20,684 bases of DNA from NCBI GenBank assembly GCA_902782705.1, contig CACZOL010000154.1, positions 1 to 20,684 of the forward strand, read 5' to 3'. This DNA is from an uncultured Selenomonadaceae bacterium. Lineage in GTDB: Bacteria; Bacillota; Negativicutes; Selenomonadales; Selenomonadaceae. The notes beneath the pieces were generated by a model. It was not told where the DNA came from. It worked only from the letters and a program-made list of their open reading frames with translations, and ran no database searches. Positions within the stretch are counted from its first letter, which is position 1. Every line of letters starts with the position of its first letter. Below are positions 6,877-14,501 of the stretch, piece by piece. The position numbers and the translations under genes were made by a program.

Positions 6877-7851
6877 TCAGTTGAACGCGCCGAACGGCGT
6901 CGAGAAACGGGCGAAGGTTCGACCGCAGGAGCAAGGCTGATCCATTCGCATGACCGTTTGACCGGTTCGATAGCGAATCAATGGAAGCGCTTCCGTTGTC
7001 AGCGCCGTCAGAATCAATTCTCCCATGCAATTCGGATCGGTAACGATGACATCCTGCCCAAATGCTGCGATTTCAGCATAGTAATAGTCTTCCTGCAAGT
7101 GGTGGCCGACATGTTCTTTGCATTGATAGAACATACCGCTCGTACCAAAGGACGAGGAGTTGAAGAAATTATAAACTTGCGTCCCTATGCGATTTCGCAT
7201 GTGCATTTTCAATGGATTTTGCAGATTCTCGTTAAAACAGAGAATCGTGGAAAGATTGAATTCCTTGATTTCCCGGCCCACAGCCTGCGCCTGGATAATC
7301 AAACGCAGCACGCGGCGAGCGGAGCCGACGACAGTACTGAGATATGTGGCATCGAGGAGTTTCATTGCGCGCTCGTACTCTGTTCCGAGGGGAACTACGG
7401 TCGTGCCCAGCACTTCCAATGCGTATTGCGTATCCATCAGGCCGCTGTCCGCAAGATCGCCGAGAATGCCAACCACCGACGCACGGCTGATATCCGCCGC
7501 TGCCAGCGCTCGCGTCATCATCTCCACATTACAGGCAATATCCCGCGCCGTATACATACGAATCAACGGACTCGGATGTTCCCAAAGGCTGACACGCGAA
7601 ATCGAACTGAAGGGGAGGGTCAGAAATTCATGTGCTGAGTGTTCTTCTACTTCCCGTTCCGTTGTGAACGGCAGTTTTTCAATGTCTTCCAGCGTGTGTA
7701 TATCCTCAGGCTTTACGCCCGCGGCGTCGAATTTTCTTTTATAGATACCGCTTTTTTCGTATGCCCAAGCTACTGTCTTTTTGAGACGCTGGAGTTGGAG
7801 CGCATGAAGTTCGTCCGGCGCCATCTTTTCAAGCTGCGGGTTTGCATACAT
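6877..7851 (-). CDS. Shortened, degenerate PaaK-like (phenylacetate-CoA ligase family) protein
   Basis: The N terminus 'YANPQLEKMAPDELHALQLQRLKKTVAWAY' and the stretch 'LGTTVVPLGTEYERAMKLL' are clearly PaaK-like. The family's key motifs are altered. Where PaaK has the glycine/threonine-rich P-loop (SSGTTGKPT) there is SLWEHPSPLI (about 88-97). The YGLSE motif reads FGTSG (about 235-239). The YRTRD motif reads YRTGQ. The protein stops at 324 residues, just after CSCGRTFARF, while PaaK has about 430 and a C-terminal lid domain that is missing here. I infer that it cannot adenylate acids in the normal way and may bind a ligand or be decaying, although the reading frame is clean. ATG 7851 is preferred (GGTGG 7 nt upstream); a TTG at 7854 is possible. 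It lies between cheR and ilvD. Confidence 0.75.
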   Translation of the reverse strand: MYANPQLEKMAPDELHALQLQRLKKTVAWAYEKSGIYKRKFDAAGVKPEDIHTLEDIEKLPFTTEREVEEHSAHEFLTLPFSSISRVSLWEHPSPLIRMYTARDIACNVEMMTRALAAADISRASVVGILGDLADSGLMDTQYALEVLGTTVVPLGTEYERAMKLLDATYLSTVVGSARRVLRLIIQAQAVGREIKEFNLSTILCFNENLQNPLKMHMRNRIGTQVYNFFNSSSFGTSGMFYQCKEHVGHHLQEDYYYAEIAAFGQDVIVTDPNCMGELILTALTTEALPLIRYRTGQTVMRMDQPCSCGRTFARFSTPFGAFN

Positions 7852-7872
7852 CAACCAACCACCGCCTTTTAC

Positions 7873-7931
7873 CCATATCGATTCCCTTTCCTGGACAGCA
7901 CCCGAAATCCTCGATATGGATTCAAGCTGTC
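7873..7931 (-). repeat. Interleaved inverted repeats in the cheR/PaaK-like gap
   Basis: A perfect 9-bp inverted repeat (CCATATCGA at 7873-7881, TCGATATGG at 7911-7919) is interleaved with a 6-bp one (GACAGC at 7894-7899, GCTGTC at 7926-7931), the order expected of a pseudoknot. It occupies most of the 95-nt gap just upstream of the PaaK-like ribosome binding site. The 9-bp pair is unlikely by chance in so short a stretch; the 6-bp pair is not. Confidence 0.35.
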
Positions 7932-7946
7932 TGTTCCTTGACCGTT

Positions 7947-8735
7947 TTATTGCAACGGATGTTGATAGAAAAAAGGCTGATAGCTGACATAGCCCATATT
8001 GCGGGCGTTCAGGATTGCCTCAGTCGCGCCGACGAAAAGGATTCCGCCCGGTTTCAGAGAGGCGAAGAAATTCCTGTAGAGCTTATCTTTCGCTTCTTCG
8101 GTGAAATAAATAACGACGTTGCGGCAAAGAATAAGGTCGAAACCTTTTTCAAAGGGATCCTTCAGCAAATTGTGCCGTTTGAACTCGACGCATTGCTTGA
8201 TCTCGTCTTTGATGGCGAATCTGCCGTCGGAAGTTTTCGTGAAATATTGCGCTTTACGTTTCGGATCTAAAGCTTTCAGCTCGTTTTCGGCATAAATGCC
8301 GGCTTTCGCTTTCGCGATAATCTCGATGTCGAGGTCGGTGGCAAGAAGACGATGTTTTTTGCCCGGCGTCAAGTCTTTCAAAATCATCGCAAGGGAATAA
8401 ACCTCCGCGCCGATGGAGCATCCTGCACTCCAAATATTGAGCGTGGGCGAACGTTTCAAAAGATCGGGGATAACTTCTGTCTCCAATTTGCCGAATTTAT
8501 CCGGCGTACGGAAAAATTCGGATACGTTGATGGTCAGGTACTCGATAAACGCTGCGAATTCATCCTTGTCCTTCGCGACATGGTCGAAATACGAAACGAA
8601 AGAATCGAAGCCGCCGCGCGTCACAAGATTGCTGATTCTGCGCTTCATTTGCGCTTCTTTATAAAGGTCTAAATCGATTTCCGTCTTTGCTTTGAGTTTT
8701 TTCTTAAATTCTGCCCAATCCTTTTCGTCCATCAT
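7947..8735 (-). CDS. cheR: CheR-type protein-glutamate methyltransferase
   Basis: CheR methylates glutamates of chemoreceptors using S-adenosylmethionine. I start it at ATG 8735, 8 nt after AAGGAGA, giving 262 residues; a longer frame to 8759 would swallow the ribosome binding site. It has the helical CheR N-domain (about 5-65), the signature TINVSEFFRTP (68-78), SAM motif WSAGCSIGAEVYS (102-114) followed by ATDLD (132-136), then CRNVVIYF and LKPGGILFVGATE. The usual GEEPYS reads GAEVYS, a mild change. No cheB, receptor or flagellar gene is present, so it is an orphan here. It ends 95 nt before the PaaK-like gene without a terminator, and the two may be cotranscribed. Confidence 0.92.
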   Translation of the reverse strand: MMDEKDWAEFKKKLKAKTEIDLDLYKEAQMKRRISNLVTRGGFDSFVSYFDHVAKDKDEFAAFIEYLTINVSEFFRTPDKFGKLETEVIPDLLKRSPTLNIWSAGCSIGAEVYSLAMILKDLTPGKKHRLLATDLDIEIIAKAKAGIYAENELKALDPKRKAQYFTKTSDGRFAIKDEIKQCVEFKRHNLLKDPFEKGFDLILCRNVVIYFTEEAKDKLYRNFFASLKPGGILFVGATEAILNARNMGYVSYQPFFYQHPLQ

Positions 8736-8803
8736 CAGAAATCTCTCCTTTGGGGCCACAAATGTGGTATATGCCTTTCTAACATTAGTAATTTCTACCT
8801 AAA

Positions 8804-8825
8804 ACGGAAAAATCCTCTTTTCAGT
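8804..8825 (-). terminator. Weak terminator after the radical SAM gene
   Basis: On the minus strand ACTGAAAA pairs with TTTTCCGT (one mismatch) around a six-base loop, followed by a short T run. It lies 28 nt after the radical SAM stop. The stem is A/T-rich, so the call is tentative. Confidence 0.3.
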
Positions 8826-8852
8826 ACAAATATTTTTTATCGGTAAACCACG

Positions 8853-10088
8853 TTATTTTACAAAATGGCTGAAACTTCCTATCGCCATAGTAGGGAACGT
8901 TTCGCGCAGTTCGTGAAGGAACGGCTGCACGCCAAGCGGTTTTCCGTTTTCCGTCGGCATGATTTTGAGAAAATAGTCCGGGTCTAGGTTTAAATTCCGA
9001 ATTTGAATCATCTGAACAGGCTGCTCTCGGAAAAAATCCTTCCAAGCGTCAAGTTCTTCCGGTCGATCGTTAAATCCTGGGAAATACAAGAGATTCAGCG
9101 AAACGTAAACGTCGTGTTCCAGTGCGTAGCGAATCGACGCTTTGACGTTTTCCAGAGAATACCCCGCACGATAATATGCTTGATAACTTTCGTTTCTTGC
9201 GCTGATCATGCTGACGCGCATCGTGTCGAGCCCCGCGTCGACGATTTTTTTTATGCCGTCGGTAAAACCGGCATTCGTATTGATGTTGATCTGTCCGCGA
9301 TTCGTTTTTGCACGTGTGGCGCAAATGCTTTCTGCGATGACGTCTGCAGCCAAGGACGGTTCGCCTTCGCAGCCTTGTCCAAAACTGATGATAGCATCCG
9401 GCGCTTCCGACAGATGGTAGACGGAAAGTTCAGTTACTTCGGCCACGGTCGGATGGAAAGAGATACGGCTTTGCGGCGACGGACAGCACTCGGCGGGCTG
9501 GAGCGAGATGCAGCCGAGACAGTTGGCGTTGCAGACGGGGGAGACGGGAATCCCGGCTTCCCAGCGATGGTAAAAAAGATTTTGCGCCGTGCAGCAGTGC
9601 CATTCCAGCGAGCAATGTGCCAGATGGGCGACGAGACGGTTGTCAGGAAATTTTTGCTTCAACGCGCGGACGTGACGCTTTAAAGCGCGGGTGTTGTATT
9701 TGAGCGGATCCCATTTATCGTTTTTATCGGTATAAAGAGCCGCCGCGTATAAGCTTCCCTTGCGGAGCGCCACCGCCGTATAACCGAAAAGAGGGAGCAT
9801 CGACGCGTCCTTTTCTTTTCGGAACGCCGGAAGAAAGAGGCGCGTATAGCCTGCAGGCAAAACGGCCGACACTGCGCGTCCCGGAAGCGTCGTCAGATTG
9901 CCTTTCTTATCGTAGCCGACGGCGCGTCGTTCAGGTAAGAACATCAAATCTGCAGCGTCAGGCAGGGGAATCAGCATGTCTTCCGTCAGGCGGACAACCT
10001 CGTTGCCCAGTCGTGCCGCGCCCGCCATGCCGGCCGCGAAGAAAATCTCTCCGTTTTCGTCCGCGTAAAGCGCTGTGATTTTAGCCAT
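8853..10088 (-). CDS. Radical SAM protein of unknown reaction
   Basis: I chose the ATG at 10088, 6 nt after GAGGA; it overlaps the pth stop as ATGGCTAA, suggesting translational coupling. The product has 411 residues. The 4Fe-4S motif CNANCLGC (C186, C190, C193) is canonical CxxxCxxC, followed by the SAM-contact 'GQGCEGEPSL' (GEP motif), 'INTNAG' and 'MRVSMISARNESY' strands typical of the radical SAM barrel. Unusually, about 180 residues precede the cluster: a beta-rich region (1-120), then a segment with C159, C165 and C166 in 'HCSLEWHCC'. C201 and C202 follow the cluster. These may bind a second metal centre, but this is inference. There is no SPASM-type C-terminal extension. I cannot name the substrate; linkage to pth may hint at translation or peptide processing. 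Confidence 0.85.
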   Translation of the reverse strand: MAKITALYADENGEIFFAAGMAGAARLGNEVVRLTEDMLIPLPDAADLMFLPERRAVGYDKKGNLTTLPGRAVSAVLPAGYTRLFLPAFRKEKDASMLPLFGYTAVALRKGSLYAAALYTDKNDKWDPLKYNTRALKRHVRALKQKFPDNRLVAHLAHCSLEWHCCTAQNLFYHRWEAGIPVSPVCNANCLGCISLQPAECCPSPQSRISFHPTVAEVTELSVYHLSEAPDAIISFGQGCEGEPSLAADVIAESICATRAKTNRGQININTNAGFTDGIKKIVDAGLDTMRVSMISARNESYQAYYRAGYSLENVKASIRYALEHDVYVSLNLLYFPGFNDRPEELDAWKDFFREQPVQMIQIRNLNLDPDYFLKIMPTENGKPLGVQPFLHELRETFPTMAIGSFSHFVK

Positions 10089-10770
10089 CAGTCGTCCTCG
10101 ACCTTTCCGTTTGCTCTGGGTTTTCAATGGATTCCTTTGGTTCGTTTGTTTTATTTTCTGCGCCCTGTTCCTCGTCGTTTTTCTGCGGCTTCGTCTTTTT
10201 TGCTTTTTTCGGATTGTATTTGTTCATCGCAAGATCGATTCCCTCCGTTATGATGCACTCGACGGCGGGTAAGAGATAGTCGATGACCTCGCGGATCTTT
10301 TGCGCGTCTTCGGCGGAAAAAGGCGAAAGCACATGGCGGATTACCTGTTCGTGTTCATGGACAGGATGTCCGACGCCGATTCGCACGCGGGGGAAATTCT
10401 CGTCCTTCACATGATAAAGGATTGATTTCATGCCGTTGTGTCCGCCGGCGCTTCCTTTTTTTCGCAGGCGAATCATCCCGACGGGCAAATCCATATCGTC
10501 ATGTGCGACAATCAGGTTGCTCGCGTCCAGCTTATACCATGAAAGCAGCGGGCCGACGGCGCGTCCGCTCTCATTCATATACGTCAGCGGTTTTACGAGC
10601 AATATCTTTTCCGCACCGATTCGAGCCTCGGCCACCAAGGCATCCTGTTTCGTGCGCCAAGCTGTCGCGCTCCATCGTGCCGCCAGCGCGTCCGCAAGCA
10701 TAAAGCCGACGTTGTGCCGCGTCGCCGCATATTCCGTGCCCGGATTTCCGAGCCCGGCAATCATCTTCAT
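10081..10770 (-). CDS. pth: Peptidyl-tRNA hydrolase with C-terminal tail
   Basis: Pth releases peptides from peptidyl-tRNA that has dropped off ribosomes. The family residues are all present: N9 in GLGNPG, H19 in TRHNVGF (catalytic), M65 and N66 in YMNESG, D91 in AHDDMDLPVG, N112 in AGGHNGMKS. The usual protein ends near residue 185-190; this one has 229 residues. The extra 40 or so (from KYNPKKAKK) are lysine-rich, then acidic and polar (E, N, T, Q), looking disordered. The tail has no frameshift and ends inside the next gene's start. AGGTTGAAG lies just before the ATG, with a TTGGGC-17-TACAAT promoter upstream. Confidence 0.96.
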   Translation of the reverse strand: MKMIAGLGNPGTEYAATRHNVGFMLADALAARWSATAWRTKQDALVAEARIGAEKILLVKPLTYMNESGRAVGPLLSWYKLDASNLIVAHDDMDLPVGMIRLRKKGSAGGHNGMKSILYHVKDENFPRVRIGVGHPVHEHEQVIRHVLSPFSAEDAQKIREVIDYLLPAVECIITEGIDLAMNKYNPKKAKKTKPQKNDEEQGAENKTNEPKESIENPEQTERSRTTDG

Positions 10771-10790
10771 AACTTCAACCTCCCGTATCT

Positions 10791-10819
10791 ATTGTAACAT
10801 AAGAACGGATATTGCCCAA
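10791..10819 (-). promoter_or_regulatory. Promoter for pth-radical SAM
   Basis: On the minus strand TTGGGC (10819-10814), a 17-nt spacer and TACAAT (10796-10791) form a sigma-A-type promoter with a TGT extension before the -10. The -10 ends 20 nt before the pth ATG. Confidence 0.5.
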
Positions 10820-10822
10820 ACG

Positions 10823-10855
10823 AAAAAATCCGCCGACAATTCGCCGACGGATTTT
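10823..10855 (-). terminator. Terminator after uppP
   Basis: Arms 10825-10835 and 10845-10855 pair over 11 bp with one G-U pair, followed on the minus strand by a T run. It starts 10 nt after the uppP stop and separates uppP from the pth promoter. Confidence 0.85.
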
Positions 10856-10865
10856 AGTTCAGATT

Positions 10866-11714
10866 TTATTCAGCGTCTACCGGATCGCCGATCAAGAAAA
10901 GGTAAGCAAGAACCACGATGCCGAGAGCGATGCGGTACCAGCCGAACGCCTTGAAATCATTTTTCTTGATATAGCGGAGCAATAGCTTGATCGAGATGAC
11001 GGATACGATAAACGCAGTAGCCATTCCGATAATCAGGATCAGGATTTCGCCGCCGGTATAGTGCCAGCCGAATTTCAGCAGTTTCAAGAGGCTGGCCCCA
11101 AACATGATCGGGATCGCAAGAAAAAAAGTAAATTCCGTCGCGACAAAGCGCGACGTGCCGAATAAAATACCGCCGAGGATGGTCGAGCCGGAGCGGGATG
11201 TGCCGGGAACCAGCGCGAGTACTTGAAAGAAGCCGATAATCAGGGCGGTTTTGTAGTCGAGCTGGGCGAGACTCTTAATGCGAGGCGTGCGTCTTGCGTT
11301 CGTATTTTCTACGACGATAAACAAGATGCCGTAAATGATCAGCGTCGAGGCCACGACAAGCGCGGTCATGAAATGCTGTTCCATGTATTTATTGAACGCG
11401 AGCCCGATGGCGCCCGCCGGAACGCAGGCGACGATAACTTTTTTCCAAAGGGTGACGGTTTCCCGTTTTTCCGCGCGGGTCTTCCACGAAGAAAACGGAT
11501 TCAACCGGTCGAAATTCAGCACGACGACGGCGAGGATAGCACCGAGCTGGATAACGACGAGAAACATATCCATAAAAGTTTTGGAAACGTCCAGTTTGAT
11601 GAATTCGTCCACAAGAATCATATGACCGGTACTGCTGATGGGAAGCCATTCGGTGATTCCCTCGACGATACCCAGTATAAGCGCTTTGATGAGTTCCATG
11701 AAATTTATATCCAC
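10866..11714 (-). CDS. uppP: Undecaprenyl-diphosphate phosphatase (BacA family)
   Basis: This integral membrane enzyme dephosphorylates undecaprenyl diphosphate, recycling the lipid carrier for peptidoglycan and other envelope polymers; BacA-type enzymes can raise bacitracin resistance. The product has 282 residues with about seven or eight hydrophobic segments. Both family motifs are intact: GIVEGITEWLPISSTGH (15-31) with E18, E22 and S28, and PGTSRSGST (170-178) with R174. The start is GTG at 11714, supported by AGGAGG 8 nt upstream; an internal ATG (11699) has no site. It is monocistronic, with its own promoter and terminator, and is divergent from dapF. Confidence 0.97.
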   Translation of the reverse strand: MDINFMELIKALILGIVEGITEWLPISSTGHMILVDEFIKLDVSKTFMDMFLVVIQLGAILAVVVLNFDRLNPFSSWKTRAEKRETVTLWKKVIVACVPAGAIGLAFNKYMEQHFMTALVVASTLIIYGILFIVVENTNARRTPRIKSLAQLDYKTALIIGFFQVLALVPGTSRSGSTILGGILFGTSRFVATEFTFFLAIPIMFGASLLKLLKFGWHYTGGEILILIIGMATAFIVSVISIKLLLRYIKKNDFKAFGWYRIALGIVVLAYLFLIGDPVDAE

Positions 11715-11744
11715 GATAGAGCCCTCCTAAATAAATACCGACTC

Positions 11745-11773
11745 ATTATAAAAGGTCTTTTGAAAAGATTCAA
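11745..11773 (-). promoter_or_regulatory. Strong promoter for uppP
   Basis: On the minus strand TTGAAT (11773-11768), a 17-nt spacer and a perfect TATAAT (11750-11745) lie about 30 nt upstream of the GTG start. Confidence 0.75.
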
Positions 11774-11792
11774 TAGGGCGCGCCATTTTTCC

Positions 11793-11820
11793 TTGACTTA
11801 TTCAGTGGTTTCTATAAAAT
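11793..11820 (+). promoter_or_regulatory. Promoter for the dapF operon
   Basis: TTGACT (11793-11798), a 16-nt spacer and TAAAAT (11815-11820) lie 28 nt before the dapF ATG. It is back to back with the uppP promoter. Confidence 0.65.
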
Positions 11821-11848
11821 ATAAACGTGCAAAAAGGAGTGTGAGGGT

Positions 11849-12703
11849 ATGACACTGTCTTTTACGAAATGGCAAGGGTGCGGCAACGATTTTGTATTGG
11901 TTGACGCGCGGACAACGGGTCTGCCGAACGACGCGGCAGCGCTTTCAGAGCGTGTTTGCAATCGTCATTATGGCGTCGGCGCCGACGGGCTTATTTTCGT
12001 TTTGCCGTCGGATAAAGCTGATTTTCGTATGCGAATCTTCAATACGGATGGCAGCGAGGCGGAAATGTGCGGCAACGGGATCCGTTGCTTTGCGCGGCTC
12101 GTATATGACGCCGGCATGACGGAAAAAGATTGTTTTACGGTAGAAACGGGCGCCGGAATTTTGAAGCCGCGTATTATAAAAGAAGGGAATAAAGTTACCG
12201 GAATTGAAGTTGACATGGGTGAACCTGTACTGGAAGCTAAGCAGATTCCCGTGGAAGGTTTTGGTGAAAGGCGCGTAGTTGCGGAAGATATAGAAGTACT
12301 AGGAAAAAAGTATAAGGCAACCTGCGTTTCCATGGGAAATCCGCATTGCGTCGTTTTTGTCGGCGATGTGAACGATGTGGAAATGGATCGGGTCGGTCCG
12401 GCTTTTGAAAGACATACTTGGTTCCCCCGCAGAACGAATACGGAGTTTGTCGTCATCCGGGATCGTACGCATCTTCGTATGCGCGTTTGGGAACGCGGCG
12501 CCGCTGTGACACTTGCCTGCGGAACGGGCGCGTGCGCGTCTCTTGTGGCGTCCGTGCTGAACGGCCGCGCGGATCGAAAAGCGGAAGTGGAGCTCGACGG
12601 CGGACGGCTCATGATTGAATGGAAAGAAGACAACCATATTTATATGACCGGTCCGGCGGAAAAAATCTTTTCCGGCGTCTTTGAGGAGGAAGAACATTGT
12701 TAA
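11849..12703 (+). CDS. dapF: Diaminopimelate epimerase
   Basis: DapF converts LL- to meso-diaminopimelate, the precursor of lysine and of the peptidoglycan cross-link. The product has 284 residues, slightly longer than the usual 270-280. The two catalytic cysteines are C74 in EMCGNGIRC and C224 in ACGTGACAS; N13 in GCGNDF is conserved, as are E215 and R216 in WERG. After WERG the common 'AGET' reads 'AAVT', a variation close to the second cysteine but not at the main substrate-binding pair. AAGGAG lies about 10 nt before the ATG. Its stop overlaps the yicC start, making it the first gene of a long operon. lysC, at the head of the same pathway, lies six genes downstream. Confidence 0.97.
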   Translation: MTLSFTKWQGCGNDFVLVDARTTGLPNDAAALSERVCNRHYGVGADGLIFVLPSDKADFRMRIFNTDGSEAEMCGNGIRCFARLVYDAGMTEKDCFTVETGAGILKPRIIKEGNKVTGIEVDMGEPVLEAKQIPVEGFGERRVVAEDIEVLGKKYKATCVSMGNPHCVVFVGDVNDVEMDRVGPAFERHTWFPRRTNTEFVVIRDRTHLRMRVWERGAAVTLACGTGACASLVASVLNGRADRKAEVELDGGRLMIEWKEDNHIYMTGPAEKIFSGVFEEEEHC

Positions 12704-13578
12704 GAAGTATGACCGGATTTGGGACAGGACTGTCCGAGACGGAGGATTATCGCGTTGCAATCGAGATCAAAGCTGTCAATCAACGGTATCTGGATTTCGA
12801 TATCCGCGCGCCGCATGTTCTTGACCCGTTTGTCGAAACCATAAAAGCGAAAGCCAAAGAATATGCGTCTCGGGGCAAATTGACACTCTCGATACAGTTT
12901 TTGGACAAACGCGAGCATGTACGTGAGATACGGCTTGACAAACCGTTGGCGATTGCGTACCATAAGGCTCTGAACGAGATGAGCGACCTTTTGCACTTGC
13001 CTCGTCCTGATAACGTACAAATCATTTCCTCCTATCCGGGCGTTTTGACGGCGGTGGAGGCGAAGGACGCCCTTGACGGCGCAGACGCCGTGTTGCTTTC
13101 CGCGCTCGAACAGGCATTGCAGCAGTTTGTTGAGATGCGTGAAAAGGAAGGCGAAAATCTAAAAGCAGATTTTTTGAAACGACTGGATCTTCTTTCGGGA
13201 TATGTCGACGAAGTTGCGGCGCTGGGGCCGGAAATCGTAAAACAGTACCGCGAACGATTGGAGACGACCGTCAAGGAAGCGTTGGAAGGCGCGAATATCG
13301 ACGAGGCGCGGATTATCCAGGAAACGGCGATTTATTCTGATCGCGTGAACTTTACAGAAGAAATTGTGCGTTTACGGAGTCATTTTGAGCAATTTCGGAC
13401 GATCGTAGCAAACCCGGACGCTCCCGTCGGCCGAAAACTCGATTTCCTGATTCAGGAAATGAATCGCGAGGTCAATACGACCGCATCGAAAGCGAATAAT
13501 ATCCGCGCGGCGCAAATCGCAGTGGATATGAAAAGCGAAATTGAAAAGCTGCGCGAGCAAGTACAGAATATAGAATAG
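12697..13578 (+). CDS. yicC: YicC/YloC family endoribonuclease
   Basis: The product has 293 residues. The N terminus (MLRSMTGFG) and the C-terminal 'FLIQEMNREVNTTASKAN' block are diagnostic of the YicC family, whose E. coli member is reported as an RNase acting on small RNAs. The start is TTG at 12697: homologues start with M(I/L)RSMTGFG and AGGAGG lies about 6 nt upstream inside dapF, while the later ATG would cut conserved residues. It overlaps dapF by 7 nt, so coupled translation is likely. The middle is a long charged helical region with a conserved 'RIIQETAIYSDRVNFTEEIVRLRSH'-type segment. Confidence 0.95.
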   Translation: MLRSMTGFGTGLSETEDYRVAIEIKAVNQRYLDFDIRAPHVLDPFVETIKAKAKEYASRGKLTLSIQFLDKREHVREIRLDKPLAIAYHKALNEMSDLLHLPRPDNVQIISSYPGVLTAVEAKDALDGADAVLLSALEQALQQFVEMREKEGENLKADFLKRLDLLSGYVDEVAALGPEIVKQYRERLETTVKEALEGANIDEARIIQETAIYSDRVNFTEEIVRLRSHFEQFRTIVANPDAPVGRKLDFLIQEMNREVNTTASKANNIRAAQIAVDMKSEIEKLREQVQNIE

Positions 13579-13590
13579 AGGAATAACGTC

Positions 13591-13869
13591 ATGGAAATGA
13601 AATTCATCAATATCGGTTTCGGCAACGTCGTATCGGCGCACAGGCTCATTTCCATCGTTGCGCCGGAATCCGCTCCGATCAAGCGGATTGTGCAGGAGGC
13701 GCGAGACGCGGGAAATCTGATAGACGCCACTTACGGGCGACGCACGAGGTCAGTGCTGATAGCGGATAGCGGTCATGTGATCTTGTCGGCGGTCCAGCCG
13801 GAAACGATCGTGGGGCGTATCGCAGGAAAAGAAGAATCGGCGTCACGCACGGAGGAAGATGAGGCATGA
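13591..13869 (+). CDS. remA: RemA family DNA-binding regulator (DUF370)
   Basis: This small 92-residue protein begins [10 protein letters not shown] after two extra residues and contains [12 protein letters not shown] and '[29 protein letters not shown]', typical of DUF370/RemA. In Bacillus, RemA is a DNA-binding activator of biofilm matrix and osmoprotection genes. The position between yicC and gmk is the conserved one in Bacillota. Here the C-terminal ten residues are acidic and variable. It starts 12 nt after yicC and its stop overlaps the gmk start as ATGA. Whether it controls matrix genes in this organism is not known. Confidence 0.93.
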   Translation: MEMKFINIGFGNVVSAHRLISIVAPESAPIKRIVQEARDAGNLIDATYGRRTRSVLIADSGHVILSAVQPETIVGRIAGKEESASRTEEDEA

Positions 13870-14501
13870 AAAAAGGATGCCTGATTGTAGTGTCCGGACC
13901 GTCGGGGGCAGGAAAAGGAACCGTTTGCGGCGATTTTTTACGTGCGCACCCTGAGATTTCCTATTCGATTTCGGCGACTACACGCGCGCCGCGCGATAAG
14001 GAAACGGACGGCGTAGAGTATTATTTCCTTGAACGAAGCGAATTTGAACGAATGATTCGGGACGGGGAACTTTTGGAGTGGGCGGAAGTTTACGGCAATT
14101 ATTACGGAACGCCGCTGAAGAAAATCGAGGAACGCCTGTCGCAAGGGCAGGATATCCTGCTGGAGATTGACACGCAGGGCGCGCTGAACGTAATGAAACG
14201 CTTTCCTGACGGCGTGTTTGTATTTATCCTGCCACCGTCTCTTTCTGAGCTTGAAAAACGACTGCGCGGACGCGGAACCGACACCGACGAGGTCATAGCG
14301 CGCAGGTTGTCGGCAGCGGCGGGGGAGATTGCCGTTGCAAAGGAATACACCTATACGGTGGTAAACGATTCGGTGGAAGACGCCGTGCGGACACTTTCGG
14401 CAATCGTAGCGGCGGAACACGCGCGCACTAGCAATAATCTTGATACGATCGATGGAATCATACGGAACAAAAGCGGAATATCCGAAGGAAAGGAAGCGTG
14501 A
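13866..14501 (+). CDS. gmk: Guanylate kinase
   Basis: Gmk phosphorylates GMP to GDP. The product has 211 residues, the usual size. It has the P-loop GPSGAGKG (11-18), the GMP-binding '[22 protein letters not shown]' region (36-57), the '[14 protein letters not shown]' segment, '[10 protein letters not shown]' and '[21 protein letters not shown]' lid region. The ATG overlaps the remA stop (ATGA) and the 3' end overlaps the GTG candidate start of rpoZ. The last 20 residues are a variable polar tail. Confidence 0.97.
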   Translation: MKKGCLIVVSGPSGAGKGTVCGDFLRAHPEISYSISATTRAPRDKETDGVEYYFLERSEFERMIRDGELLEWAEVYGNYYGTPLKKIEERLSQGQDILLEIDTQGALNVMKRFPDGVFVFILPPSLSELEKRLRGRGTDTDEVIARRLSAAAGEIAVAKEYTYTVVNDSVEDAVRTLSAIVAAEHARTSNNLDTIDGIIRNKSGISEGKEA

